This document shows positions 9,950 to 20,827 of a DNA stretch of 41,026 bases, piece by piece. Position numbers and translations under genes: made by a program. The stretch comes from Asparagopsis taxiformis (taxonomy: Eukaryota; Rhodophyta; Florideophyceae; Bonnemaisoniales; Bonnemaisoniaceae), in NCBI GenBank assembly GCA_030407315.1, contig JALQPE010002527.1, forward strand, positions 1 to 41,026, given 5' to 3'. The notes under the pieces were generated by a model, which worked only from the letters and a program-made list of their open reading frames with translations, made no database searches and was not told the origin of the DNA. Within the stretch, counting starts at the first letter, position 1. Every line of letters starts with the position of its first letter.

Positions 9950-12900
9950 CACCAAATTGATTTTTCGGAAATTTTAGAATTTCTGGGCTGGCCAGAAATG
10001 CAATCGAGCTGGACATCCACCGGACGTCCATTTCAGGTTGGTCGTGAGAGAGTGGGGCGGGACCATGATGGAACAAGGACCAAGACCTGTCCCTGACGTG
10101 TTGAGCCTGAAATCGACCCATCGTTAGGCGCCATTTAGCCTTACAGTTGGTGCTTACAGACGCCAGAGATAGCCCCCGATCGGGGCGGCGGTCGGTTCCT
10201 GGGGCCGTTGTGGCCAAATTAGACACATTCATTTGAATTAAAATTTGGGCTATTCTCAAAAACATGCACATGTGAACATGTTTTTGAGATGGGGGTGTGC
10301 CGTACGGCACAATCGACCCGCCCAAATCGATGATTTTTTGCAATTTTTTTGTGTCCGAAATTTTAGAATTTCTGGGCTGGCCAGCAATGCATCTGAGCTG
10401 GACATCCGCCGGACGTCCAATTCAGGTTAGTCGTGTGCTGCCTACATCGACGCATTGCAGAAACTAAGCCAGCGGGCTCACTACTAATACAAAGTACACG
10501 GAATATGAGTAACGTGATAGGTGAGTAGTGTTTGTCGTGAAGGTGTAAGGCGGGACCATGATGAAACAGGGAAAAAGATGTCACCCTAGCATAACTTAGG
10601 CTTAAAGCCTGGAATGGAACCCTCGTAAGACGCGATTTTGGCTTACAGTTGGTGCTTACAGAAGCCAGTGATGGCCCCACTCGGGGCGGCGGCCGGTTCC
10701 TGGGGCCGTTGTGGCCAAATTAGACACCTTGATTTGAATTAAAATTTGGGCTATTCTCAAAAACATGCACATGTGAACATGTTTTTGAGATGGGGGTGTG
10801 CCGTACGGCACTTTCGACCGCCAAAATCGATGATTTTTCACAATTTTTTTCTGCCCGAAATTTTAGAATTTCTGGGCTGGCCAGCAATGCAATAGAGCCG
10901 GACATCCACCAGACGTCTATTTTGGGTTGTTCGTGTGCTACTCACATCTACGCATTACAGCAACCACGCAGGCGGGCCCACTGCTCATACGAAGTGCACG
11001 TAGTATGTGCAGCATGATGGGTGAGTAGTGTTTGTCATGAGAAAGTGGGGTGGGAGTATGCCGAAACAAGGACCAAAACCTCACCCTGGCGTATTGAGCC
11101 TGAGCCTGGAATTGACCCTTCGTGAGATGTGGCTTTGCTTACAGTTGGTGCTTACAGAAGCCAGCGATGGCCCCACTCGGGGCGTCGGCTGGCTTCTTTT
11201 GGGGCCGTTGTGGCCAGATTAGACACCCTGATTTGAATTGAATTTTGAGCCATTCTCAAAAACATGCACATGTGAACATGTTTTTGAGATGGGGGTGTGC
11301 CGTACGGCACTTTCGACCGCCCAAATCGATATAATTTTGCAATTTTTTTCTGACTGAAATTTTAGAATTTTTGGGCTGGCCAGCAATGCAATTGAGCTGG
11401 ACATTCACCGGACGTCCATTTCAGGTTGGTCGAATATTGCACATGGATACAGTTTTGCAGCTATTTCGCAGCCCAACATTTTAGAATTTCAGGGCTGACC
11501 AGCAATGTAAGCGAGCCGGACTTCCAGTGGACGTCCATTTCAAGTTAGGCGATTGCTGCACATTTGCTCGCATCGCAGCAACTAAGCAAGTGTTGAGAGC
11601 ACCGAGATGCCATGCAGACAAGAGGGAATCGGCTGCAAACGGCTTCCCTGGTCGGCAGCTGGATGTCTGGATGTCAATCGCTGCAAGCATGGAAATCTTG
11701 CTACCGCACGGCGCATACACACTGCAGCAGCACATCACTGACGCATGCGAAAGTTGGGTGCTGCAGTGCGTGGTTGTTTGTGTGTTTGTGTGTGTACGAC
11801 GAACCTTGTGGTATCCCTAGGCGTGCACTGGTGCAAAACGTTTGGACTGCCCCATCGGTCGTACTTTGACGCATTTACATGCATCGGAGAACGACCAAGG
11901 AGGTAGAGCAGCAATCGCTGTTGGCTGAGCGTCCAAATTGAGGGCTTGGGGCAATGGTTCTATAGCAGTCATTTATAGGACGCCCACCGTTGATGACTGA
12001 GATCCACGGTGGGTTTAGTATTCATGGTGTTGTCCTGCATTGGCGGACGTCGAAGACGAGTACTTCCAGTGAGCGTCCAAGCTGAACAGCTCAGCAGAGG
12101 ATTATGATGTGGATGTGAAGGCATGGATGAGGCCAGCAGGAACGTTTCTGCAAGATGGGCGTGAGTGGGTAAGTGAGCGGGGAGGGGCCGCTCGGGGCGC
12201 TTGGTAGCTTCTGGGGCCGTTGTGGCCAAATTAGAATCAAGCCTATGTCCGGCGGACGTCCTGAATTGCTTTATTTTTTGGGCTATTCTCAAAAACATGC
12301 ACCTGTGAACATGCTTTTGAGATGGGGGTGTGCCGTACGGCACTCTCGACCCCCCAAATCGATACTTTTTTGCAATTTTTCCTCAACCCGAAATTTCAAC
12401 ATCTCTGGGCTGGGCAGCATTGCAATTTAATTGAGCCGGACATCCACCGGACGTCCATTTCAGGTTAGTCGTATATTGCGCACCTGCACACATTGCAACA
12501 ATGAAGCAGGCTATTATCGCACGGAGCTACCGTACCGACAACAGGCCATCGGATGCGAGGGGCTATCCTGGTCGGCAGCCGGATGGAAATGGCTGCACCC
12601 ATTGTCATCCTGCTATTGCACGGAGCGCACACACTGCAGCACGGTACTGACGTTCGCGTCAGTGGCGTGGCGTGCGAGCCGTACGTGTTTATATGTGTGT
12701 GTGTGTCAGCTGCTGCACATTGAAGTACTTCCCAGGTGTACCACTGGTCAACAACGTTTTGAACTGTCACCTCAGTCATACTCCGACGCATGTACATGCA
12801 ACGGAGAACGAATGAGATAGCAGAGCAGCAACCAATGCTGGCTGGATGTCCAAATGTCGGTGGACTCGAGGGCAATAGTAGCAGACATTTATCGAAGTCC

Positions 12901-13317
12901 ACCACTGATGGGTGAGCTCCGCGATAGGTGTAGTTGTCGTGGTATTGTTCTACAATTGTGGAAGTTGAAGACGACGAGCACGTCCACTGCACGTCCAGGT
13001 TGACCAGCTGAGCGGAGGAGTATGACGTGGAGGTGAAGGCATTGGTGAGGCTGACTGGAACGGTTAAAAAGTACTACTTTTTCCATAGTATGGGCGTGAG
13101 CGGGGGAGGGAGGAACTCGGGGCCGCTCGGGGCACTGGATGGCTTCTGGGGCCGTTGTGGCCAAGTTAGGCGACCTGAATTGCTTTATTTTTTGGGCTAT
13201 TCTCAAAAACATGCACAAGTGAACATGTTTTTGAGATGGGGGTGTGCCGTACGGCACTTTCGGCCCCCCAAATCGATGTTTTTTGTAGTTTTTTCTGCCA
13301 GAAATTTTAGAATTTCT
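9950..13317. repeat. Tandem array of 0.5-1.0-kb units with a conserved palindromic core
   Basis: A conserved core of roughly 200 bases recurs near 10233, 10732, 11232, 12260 and 13178, giving spacings of about 499, 500, 1036 and 911 bases. Each core contains TATTCTCAAAAACATGC, a hairpin closing with CATGTTTTTGAGATGGGGGT, and the 14-bp perfect palindrome GTGCCGTACGGCAC. Most copies then have CAAATCGAT, AAATTTTAGAATTTCTGGGC, and a GGACATCC..CCGGACGTCC pair followed by TTTCAGGTT. The two longer units share a 700-base insert (with CTGGTCGGCAGC and a TG run). The palindromes are kept while the rest drifts. Open frames are not conserved between units except where whole units are recent copies, so this reads as non-coding repeat DNA. 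Confidence 0.9.
12258..13317 (+). repeat. Inverted repeat arm, left
   Basis: This 1.06-kb block recurs in reverse complement at 19644-20706, nearly identical through its length apart from homopolymer indels and some divergence in the outer about 60 bases. It equals one complete long unit of the tandem array plus the following core. Apparent proteins of 175 and 129 residues are the same in both arms simply because the DNA is the same. Confidence 0.93.
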
Positions 13318-14264
13318 GAGATGGTAACTAATGCAATCGAGTCAGTCAGGGTGAGAAGATGACGTTTCACGGCGAGATGCTTTGAGGAATAAGTTGTTTC
13401 GGAAGGCGGACGTTGAGATTGTACCCATGCATCGTTCGCATTTCCTCAAGGTTGGTGGAAGGGAGAAGGGTATGCTATGATGTGCCGTTCAGTTAAAAGG
13501 CAAATTTGGAGCGGTTCTAGAAAATCAAGGGCTCCAAACCGTGTAGAAAAACACGAAGTAGGACGTTTAGGAAGATTTCTCCAATGCCGCACAGACCAAA
13601 AGAGAATGCAATGCAGGCAGGTGACAAGTGAGTGGTTCAATTCTTTATTCTCGATAGATAGAGAAGACTATGCTCGGCATGTGGCGGCTTTAAAACAAAT
13701 GGTCTATGCGAGGGTGTAAAAGTTGGCAGGATAGTAAGCTTGTAATGCTCAATTTTATTTAAATGATGTGTAAGCGACAGAGGTTCTCCATGCTCAGTTT
13801 AGTCACTTGTTGATCGCCACTGACCAGCAGTGTAGCCGGCGATAAATTGCATGTGTTTCTTTCAAGCATGTGAGACTTGAGAATTCAACGCTTGAATTGT
13901 GTGATTTGCACGGTGGGTGCAAAGAGATCAGTCCATCGACGGCACAGCGAAAACGAGTCCTGGATTGTCAGAAATGGCGCTATGGTCAATTGTAAAATGC
14001 CAAGTACATGTTCCTAGCATCAGTAATCGCGTGGACAACGCACCTGAGGTCGGCATCTACTGTTAGTTTTGATCCTGCCAAGCTAAGTCAACGAAGGTGC
14101 TTCAACATATTCAAATCTGTTCTCGGAGGTACAACAGGGAAACATTGTTCTGTCTTGATATTGTATTCTCAGCCCTGCTAATCACAAGCCGCCCCTCATA
14201 AATATTATAGCTTTCTTGGCGGCAAATTCTCATCCGGCGTCACCAAGGTACGTGACGATCAAAA
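13318..14264. other. Stretch without a recognised gene
   Basis: A plus-strand frame at 13477-13719 (ends REDYARHVAALKQMVYARV) is the only sizeable one. It matches nothing I know and could be another gene scrap. Otherwise I see nothing. Confidence 0.4.
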
Positions 14265-15055
14265 TGTCTTCACAATCTCCCGTGAAGTTTGGCAGTCTCT
14301 CCGAAGCATCCATTGCGCGAGAATTCCTCAATTGGCTTGAACCCGTTCCTAGTTCTGTCTGCGAAGTCGTCGCATAAAGAGATATAGAAAAAGCTCTTTG
14401 TTTCGCAAAGGCTAGAATCATCCCGCGTACATGTACATACAGGCAGCTTCTTGAGGAGCCTATTGATGCTGTTTACATCCTGCTTCTGACCAGTCTAACC
14501 ACAGATTGAGCTATTCGGTGAGCAAAGGCGGGAAAGCACATCATTGTGGACAAGCCTCTCAATTGCGCCAAGGACGTCCAGTCCATCATTGATGCTTGCC
14601 GCGATTCTGGCGTGTTTTTCTGGATGGGACGCAAGTCCTGCACTCGTTACGCGCTGGGATCATCCGAGATGTCATCAAGTCTCACGAGCTCGGAGATGTA
14701 CTTCAGTTGAATCGGACATTTCCCCTCCCAATTCCAGCTTTCAAGAATGACATCAGATCCAATCCACACCTGGAACCACAGGGCAGTAAGGGAGATCTCT
14801 GATGGTACACTTCACGAGCCGCCGTTAATTATCTGGTTGTGGAGTCTCCTCGAAGAAATTATCAGTGACATTCAAGGAGACGATGGATTCGGAATTGGCG
14901 GGAGTTCTCAATGCTGCACATGCATTTTGAATTTGGTGACTATGAAGAGAACAAAATTATGATGTCTTTTGATGTCGATTTCAAAGGTCCGCTCCGGCAG
15001 TACACAGAGATTGTTTCTCAGCGATTTGTTGACATGGGTGGTTGGTTAATGGGAA
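14265..15055 (+). pseudogene. Gfo/Idh/MocA-family oxidoreductase, decayed, N-terminal two thirds
   Basis: Starting at ATG 14265 one frame, with stops, reads MSSQSPVKFG, EASIAREFL, RDIEKALCFAKA, LLEEPIDAVYI and AKAGKHIIVDKPLNC. These are the Rossmann start, the DAVYI strand and the AGKH-x3-KP cofactor motif of the family. A shift near 14620 continues with GIIRDVIKSHELGDV, FPLPIPAF, NDIRSNPHLEPQGSKGDL and FKGPLRQYTEIVS. The NDIR..LEP.G..GD-x-WY block is typical of dimeric dihydrodiol dehydrogenase-like enzymes, NAD(P)-dependent sugar or diol dehydrogenases. At least three in-frame stops and two shifts make it a pseudogene. The C-terminal part appears after a 2.2-kb gap at 17270. Confidence 0.8.
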
Positions 15056-15517
15056 AATAGGCAGTGGTGCTGACGAGGCAGGGATATGAAATGCAGTGTA
15101 GGATACTGGGTTGAACAGACGTGTGAGTACTGATGGTGCGTGACTTGCGGGAGAGAAGGGGAGTACGATTCGAGGGAAGACGTGTGGATGGAACGGTGGA
15201 AGCGGTTGAAGGATGTGGAAGGGGGAAACGGAATGTTGGTTAGTGGAGTGAAACGGTTGTGGAGAGGAAAAGCGAAAGAAATGGATGCCAAGAGCGCAGT
15301 TGTGGTCAGGTGCTGCAGATTCGGGGTTATGTTTGGGTTCATGTGCTCGTCTGGCACAGCGAGTAGTTCGAGTTCAGTATGTAGCTTCGCAGATCTCGTC
15401 GCGACCAGTGAGTGGGTTGTGTAGGAAACGATTCACCAATCGCTGATGTTTGATAAATTTTAAGTAGAGGGCAGTTTGTCGTAAGAAATATCTCGCCGCA
15501 AAATCAGTTCAAATATC
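15056..15517. other. Gap between oxidoreductase and DET1 remnants
   Basis: I see no gene. A plus-strand frame at 15140-15424 (WMERWKRLKDVEGG) resembles nothing known to me. Confidence 0.4.
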
Positions 15518-15860
15518 TCAATGCTTTTCACAACCCATATCAAGTGTGAGTTGAGCTGCACTGCACACCTCGCTGCCATGGGCCGCGATACGATGTCCAT
15601 ATGGGTGAAAATTGACCACGGTTGGTGTGTTCAAACAGAATTCCATGGATACCACAAATGGTAGGCACGGGTGGAACGGAAACAAGGCTTTCCTCCGTCT
15701 AATCCCAGCCTCGACGTCCTCAGCTTCTGTCACTTGCTCCCGACCTGTTGCCGCATTCGGGTTCCACGCCGACTCCACTGTCCCGCTTGCATCCCTCCGC
15801 GCTCGCTCCCCACTCGGCACCCCAGCCGCCAGCTTGAACCTCAAACGTTCCCTGGAAACG

Positions 15861-15912
15861 CTCATGAACTTCATCGAACTTAAGTTCGGTGAAGTTCATG
15901 AGCCAATTGGCT
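15861..15912. repeat. Perfect palindromes inside the DET1 remnant (1)
   Basis: Positions 15861-15902 form a 42-bp near-perfect palindrome centred on CGAACTTAAGTTCG, with outer arms CTCATGAACTTCA and TGAAGTTCATGAG. It overlaps a 12-bp palindrome AGCCAATTGGCT at 15901-15912. Confidence 0.9.
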
Positions 15913-16074
15913 CCCGCGAATCGTACATCTTGGTTCCGTCCAGTGCAGCTATTCGGTCCATGAAGTAGGAGAAAATGCACCGGTCAAGATACAGCGATGC
16001 AATACGAGCCTGTGCAGCAACAGGAAGCGCCGCCAGCGCAGACCGCGTGCGTCGCACAGAAGATGCACCCTGAC

Positions 16075-16120
16075 ATCGATACGGATGCATCCGTATCGAT
16101 CTCAGTGGAGACATGTCTCC
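16075..16120. repeat. Perfect palindromes inside the DET1 remnant (2)
   Basis: 16075-16100 is a 26-bp perfect palindrome with arms ATCGATACGGATG. 16107-16120 is GGAGACATGTCTCC, perfect over 14 bp. They sit where the DET1 frame is broken. Confidence 0.9.
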
Positions 16121-17269
16121 ACCCGTCCTAATCAAGTGCCACTCGAAACACCAGCCGACTCGCAAGCACCACCCTATCCCCCACGAATACATCCCTATAT
16201 CTTTCATACAACTCCTGTAGTTCATTTGAGCTATTTTCAAACAGTCGAACAATACGTCTGTTCACCATATCATATCCAACATAGAAGCAAGTGTTCAACC
16301 CAGCATCCAACGGCTAGCCTTAGCGTTCATACGTTCCAAGCTTGATAAAATTATGCCCCTCATCTAACAGGTGTGCTTTCAGCACCACTAGCATGCTGTA
16401 CCTTCTGACAACGCGATAAAACCGTTCCGCATTCCCTTCAGCTTTATACCGTCGATATATTTACACCAGCAACTTTTACATAAGCCCCGTATAAAACCCC
16501 CTCGATAACTTACCATCATGGTTCCCCTGACCCTTCTGAAGCGCACGCTCAGGTTGCAGCTGACCCTCTGGCGGAAAACCAGCTCTATCCCTAGCTCTCT
16601 CCACTTCAAACTCATCGTCTAGTCTACAAACATCACCAAACCTCGCCTGCAGCACAATTCTACCCACCGCCTCATGCACCTTGAGCACATGAAGCACGTG
16701 CTGCCGAATCGACAGCACACACATGACATCAGTGCGCATGTGAACGCCCGAATGGCCCGCAAGCTGGATATAATCATCTGCGAGAACGAAATAGTCCACC
16801 AAAGGCCCCGTTTCCACTTCAGCGAGGTGCAGCGTGACGCGCGCAAGAGAGGGCATATTGGCAGCTCCCGGCGGGTCATCCACCGCCACCGGCCTTTCAG
16901 GAACCTGCGCGCCCTCCGCTTGCGCAAGGAACGACGTGACGGTCATGTAGCGACGTGAGGGCGTGCACAGGCCGAATTCGCCCATAATGAGTTCGGCGCC
17001 TGTGGCGACGAGCAGCTAGTATTTTCGGGAGGAGAATCGGCCAAAGTCACCGGTGGAGTCCTTTGAGAAGTCGAAACGACGCGTGCGTACCGGCAACTGG
17101 ATGGGAAGCTGGGTGAGAAGCTCTGGGTTCGGGACGCAGGGCGTGTTGGTGGCAGTGACGGGCTGGTAGACAGGCATCCCGGAATATATCTTACCCTCTG
17201 ATCAGACAATTGTATTCGCAGGGCTGCGGTAAACGGAAACGCGTTGGACAGACACCGAGTATGTAAACG

Positions 17270-17500
17270 AAAGGCCAGCTGGAAAAGATGCGAATGGCGG
17301 ACCCACCATGGTTTATCCCCAGAAGGAAGTTGTTGTTGAGAAGGAAACGTATGGTTAAACTCAACGTTCCAACATGGTGTCAGAAATGTGTCGTATTGTT
17401 CAGGACATGGATATGAAAAGCGCCCAAAAATGGGCTAATGAAACACTGGCTACGAAGAAACTTGTAGATGTTCTTACAAAGCTGCTACACAGCAGATAGG
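17270..17500 (+). pseudogene. Gfo/Idh/MocA oxidoreductase, decayed C-terminal end
   Basis: The plus frame reads MVYPQKEVVVEKETYG, stop, TQRSNMVSEMCRIVQDMD, KWANETLATKKLVDVL. The pattern Q..NMV.E..R-hydrophobic..., W, ..T..-(V/L)-(V/L)-D fits the C-terminal helices of the oxidoreductase whose first two thirds end at about 15055. The intervening 2.2 kb holds the DET1 copy in the opposite direction, which looks like an insertion into this gene. The match is short, so moderate confidence. Confidence 0.5.
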
Positions 17501-18452
17501 AGAGAACTCAATTGGCTTGGGCTTCATAGCAAAACGGACAGGATATTTTTATTTCTATACTTTGAGGGCGGTTCAACTGTTCAGTGGTACATCAGATAGC
17601 GTGAGTTGGGTATCTGTAAGTGGTCTAACAATACCTGTTCGTTATTGAAAGCTCTCCTCGTCCTATATGCCTCCATCGATAAGCTAATGTATCAAAATTT
17701 TGCCAGATGTTGGAGAACATCATATCGCCTCAAACCTAACCTACCAAGTCACTTGCAGCTGCGGAATTTCCTGTGGAGAGGTGGTCTCCACCCACAAAAC
17801 AGTTTTCTGAAGCGGTCACCACTTCTTCATGAGTCAGGAAGACGCCAGCTCTTCCGAATTTTTTCTTCAAGAACTCCCTAGGTTCGTCCACAGTTGTGTC
17901 ATGAAATGCCCAGGGATGATGATTACATGGCAAGTCTCTTCATCGTTTTCCTTTGTGTCAATTTTTTCAAGACATTGGAGAGTCAGCAGCGCGACTCACC
18001 TGAAACAAGTGATTCCGAAAGTGCGGAATGCTAATAATGGTCGGGTCATGACATGATGCTTTGCTGGAGACGGTGCGGGTATATGAAGTGGTGGGAATAT
18101 GCTCAGAAACGATCCATTACTGAAAATCACTGCCAGAACGACCACTCAAGCTAACCCGGAAACCATTACATTACAACAGCTATAAGTTACCTGCTTGGAA
18201 AATGGATCGCACCGTGTAAAACGTTTCTATGTGGAGTGGAATGAATGGTTAGGTTTTTGAATGCAGCCAATTAGCGTTAGTGAGCGGCATTTGCGCATAT
18301 TATTATGTGCCACAAGTCTTCTTTGCGCTGCCCCCCTGGGCCATTCACCAACGGCGCATTTCCCTTAGTACCTCCTCATATTACCAAAAAATTAAGTTCC
18401 CGATGCAGACAGTCGTTCTCGCGGAAATTGCATACCACCTGATTACAACCAA
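17501..18452. other. Stretch with one unrecognised coding scrap
   Basis: A minus-strand frame at 17933-17736 (CNHHPWAFHDTTVDEPREF, then GVFLTHEEVVTASENC) has the look of real protein but I cannot place it. Nothing else is supported between 17960 and 18450. Confidence 0.35.
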
Positions 18453-19300
18453 TCATTGTATCTTGCCACCGCCGACTCCCTCATCGGCCCACACATCGCC
18501 TTTCTTCATGCAACCAAACGCCGTCGCAGCATTCGAGGCCGCAACGTCATTCACCGCAACCGTTCCAAACTGCAACACTCTGCCCATTCTCATCACGCGT
18601 CCGACGTCCGTAGAGTACGCATACGCTGCCAGTCCCGTTTCGGCGCCCTCATTCGCCCCTCGCACCACCACCTCCTCTTCGAACGCCAATATCGCCACCA
18701 CAGGTCCAAATGTCTCCACCTTAGCCACGTCCATATCGTCTGTAACACCCAATAACAGCATCGCCGAATAGAAACAATCAGCCGATGCCGCACTCTCACC
18801 ATTGCGCAATTTGTCTACATTACTCCCGCCAAGCGCCAGGATCGCGCCCGCAGCAACTGCCTGTTCCACATGTCTTGCCACCCGATCCACCGCCGCGCTA
18901 GATATTAACGGTCCGAGCGTCACCCGTCATCCAGACCATTGCCCATAACCGGCCCACCCATGCGTTGCAATAGCATCGAAACAAAACTTTTCATACCTGT
19001 CGCCGCGCTGTGCAAACACTCAGCTAGCTTCGATACAAGTCTGACCGCTAACCCGAAATTTACACTTCATCAGCCCGTCCACCGTCGCCTCTACATCACA
19101 ATCGTCAAACACAATGAACGGTGCATGACCGCCAAGTTCTAAAATGCATTTCAAAACTTTCAGCCGCCAACTTTCCAATCAACTTCCCCTCTTTGGTACT
19201 ACCCGTAAAACTAGCCATTCGTACTGCAAAATGCGCCAAAACGTGCTGCATAATCTCCTTTCCACGCTCACAAACCAGCACATTAAACACGCCGTCCACT
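18453..19300 (-). pseudogene. Aldehyde dehydrogenase (succinate-semialdehyde type), decayed C-terminal half
   Basis: The minus strand carries the ALDH family blocks in order: GVFNVLVC, FAVRMASFTGST (the FTGS cofactor loop, about 19220), then in a new frame [18 protein letters not shown] (about 19140, containing the ELGG with the general-base Glu) and [14 protein letters not shown] (the GQTC catalytic Cys, about 19050). After a stop comes DAIATHGWAG, another shift, and TLGPLISSAAV, KVETFGPVVAILAF and TGLAAYAYSTDVGRVMRM (about 18920-18560). ETFGPV and GLAAY are hallmark motifs. Stops and at least two shifts abolish the frame, and the N-terminal half is absent. The GPLIS..AVD and NV sequences favour the succinate-semialdehyde dehydrogenase branch, but the subfamily is uncertain. 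Confidence 0.88.
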
Positions 19301-19339
19301 CATCTCGCGCGTCGACTCAGCTCCGCAAACAGAAACTAT

Positions 19340-19620
19340 ATTACGGAAAAAATTCTGGTCGAGCTGTTTCAATCTAGACATGATATTAAACTTGTTACTG
19401 CATGTGGGGGCCTCTACAGAAGCAGAATGCCACTTATAGGGTTACCCAATTGTCTTGCTATTCCAATAGTTCTTTCGTCTGAGCCAGATACCGTTCTGCT
19501 AGGAGCAGCTATTTTTTGGACTCGCATCTCATTCTTCACAGGCGGAAGAAGGGTGTGCAACACAGCGTCTGAAAGAGATTTCGTCAGATATGACCCATGT
19601 TGGAAAAACGATAGGATGGA
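19340..19620 (+). pseudogene. FGGY-family carbohydrate kinase, C-terminal fragment
   Basis: The plus strand reads HDIKLVTACGGLYRS, LPNCLAIPIVLSSEPDTVLL and GAAIFW. This follows the C-terminal consensus of FGGY sugar kinases: (L)-TACGGL-x-N, AD-x-x-x-x-PVV, E-x-x-x-LLGAAI. Only about 80 residues remain, abutting the ALDH remnant head to head on one side and the inverted repeat arm on the other. The substrate (ribitol, ribulose, xylulose) cannot be told. Confidence 0.6.
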
Positions 19621-19643
19621 CTAGTCGGAGATACAATCAGCCT

Positions 19644-20706
19644 AGAAATTCTAAAATTTCTGGCAGAAAAAACTACAAAAAAACATCGATTTGGGGGGGG
19701 CCGAAAGTGCCGTACGGCACACCCCCATCTCAAAAACATGTTCACTTGTGCATGTTTTTGAGAATAGCCCAAAAAATAAAGCAATTCAGGTCGCCTAACT
19801 TGGCCACAACGGCCCCAGAAGCCATCCAGTGCCCCGAGCGGCCCCGAGTTCCTCCCTCCCCCGCTCACGCCCATACTATGGAAAAAGTAGTACTTTTTAA
19901 CCGTTCCAGTCAGCCTCACCAATGCCTTCACCTCCACGTCATACTCCTCCGCTCAGCTGGTCAACCTGGACGTGCAGTGGACGTGCTCGTCGTCTTCAAC
20001 TTCCACAATTGTAGAACAATACCACGACAACTACACCTATCGCGGAGCTCACCCATCAGTGGTGGACTTCGATAAATGTCTGCTACTATTGCCCTCGAGT
20101 CCACCGACATTTGGACATCCAGCCAGCATTGGTTGCTGCTCTGCTATCTCATTCGTTCTCCGTTGCATGTACATGCGTCGGAGTATGACTGAGGTGACAG
20201 TTCAAAACGTTGTTGACCAGTGGTACACCTGGGAAGTACTTCAATGTGCAGCAGCTGACACACACACACATATAAACACGTACGGCTCGCACGCCACGCC
20301 ACTGACGCGAACGTCAGTACCGTGCTGCAGTGTGTGCGCTCCGTGCAATAGCAGGATGACAATGGGTGCAGCCATTTCCATCCGGCTGCCGACCAGGATA
20401 GCCCCTCGCATCCGATGGCCTGTTGTCGGTACGGTAGCTCCGTGCGATAATAGCCTGCTTCATTGTTGCAATGTGTGCAGGTGCGCAATATACGACTAAC
20501 CTGAAATGGACGTCCGGTGGATGTCCGGCTCAATTAAATTGCAATGCTGCCCAGCCCAGAGATGTTGAAATTTCGGGTTGAGGAAAAATTGCAAAAAAGT
20601 ATCGATTTGGGGGGTCGAGAGTGCCGTACGGCACACCCCCATCTCAAAAGCATGTTCACAGGTGCATGTTTTTGAGAATAACCCAGAAAATAAAGAAAAT
20701 CAGGAT
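19644..20706 (-). repeat. Inverted repeat arm, right
   Basis: Reverse complement of 12258-13317. It carries the GTGCCGTACGGCAC palindrome at 19707-19720 and 20621-20634. Together with the left arm it encloses about 6.3 kb of decayed gene copies. Confidence 0.93.
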
Positions 20707-20827
20707 GTGCACGAGCTTTCAAGTAACCTTGTGCAGCGTTTGAGCGAATTTTGTGTTTAGAGGATGAGAAAACATTGTGGTGCCGTCTGGGGAGGTCTGT
20801 AGGGAGATTGTAGTGGTCGGTAGCCAT

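Larger units (their letters stand above)
15518..17177 (-). pseudogene. DET1: DET1 homologue, decayed and nearly full length
   Basis: DET1 is the DDB1-binding subunit of the CUL4 ubiquitin ligase complex C3D. Reading the minus strand from ATG 17177 through several frames gives the family's blocks in order. They are an early strand LLVATGAELIMGEFGLCT; VTLHLAEVETG, YIQLAGHSGVHM, VMCVLSIRQHVLHVLKV and DVCRLDDEF (about 16980-16620), matching the 'ILAILSVQQQTIHV ... FCYEDD' core; YVGYDMVNRRIV and LFENSSNELQELYERY (about 16285-16200); ALAALPVAAQ, YLDRCIFSYF (about 16040-15960); and finally FPFHPCLPFVVSME and VVNFH (about 15690-15605), the C-terminal FHPFEPF..VVNFH signature. One in-frame stop near 17016, several frameshifts and embedded palindromes make it non-functional. 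The absence of introns suggests either an intron-poor host or a processed copy. Confidence 0.8.

Noticed and set aside
10656..10905. Small minus-strand frames recurring in several array units
   Set aside because: They track the conserved palindromic core and change frame or end in other units; no sign of protein-level conservation.
12465..12992. 175-codon frame present identically in both inverted repeat arms
   Set aside because: Identity follows from the recent duplication of the DNA; other, more diverged units of the same array do not keep the frame.
18280..18771. 163-codon plus-strand frame
   Set aside because: Antisense shadow of the aldehyde dehydrogenase remnant, which carries clear family motifs on the minus strand.
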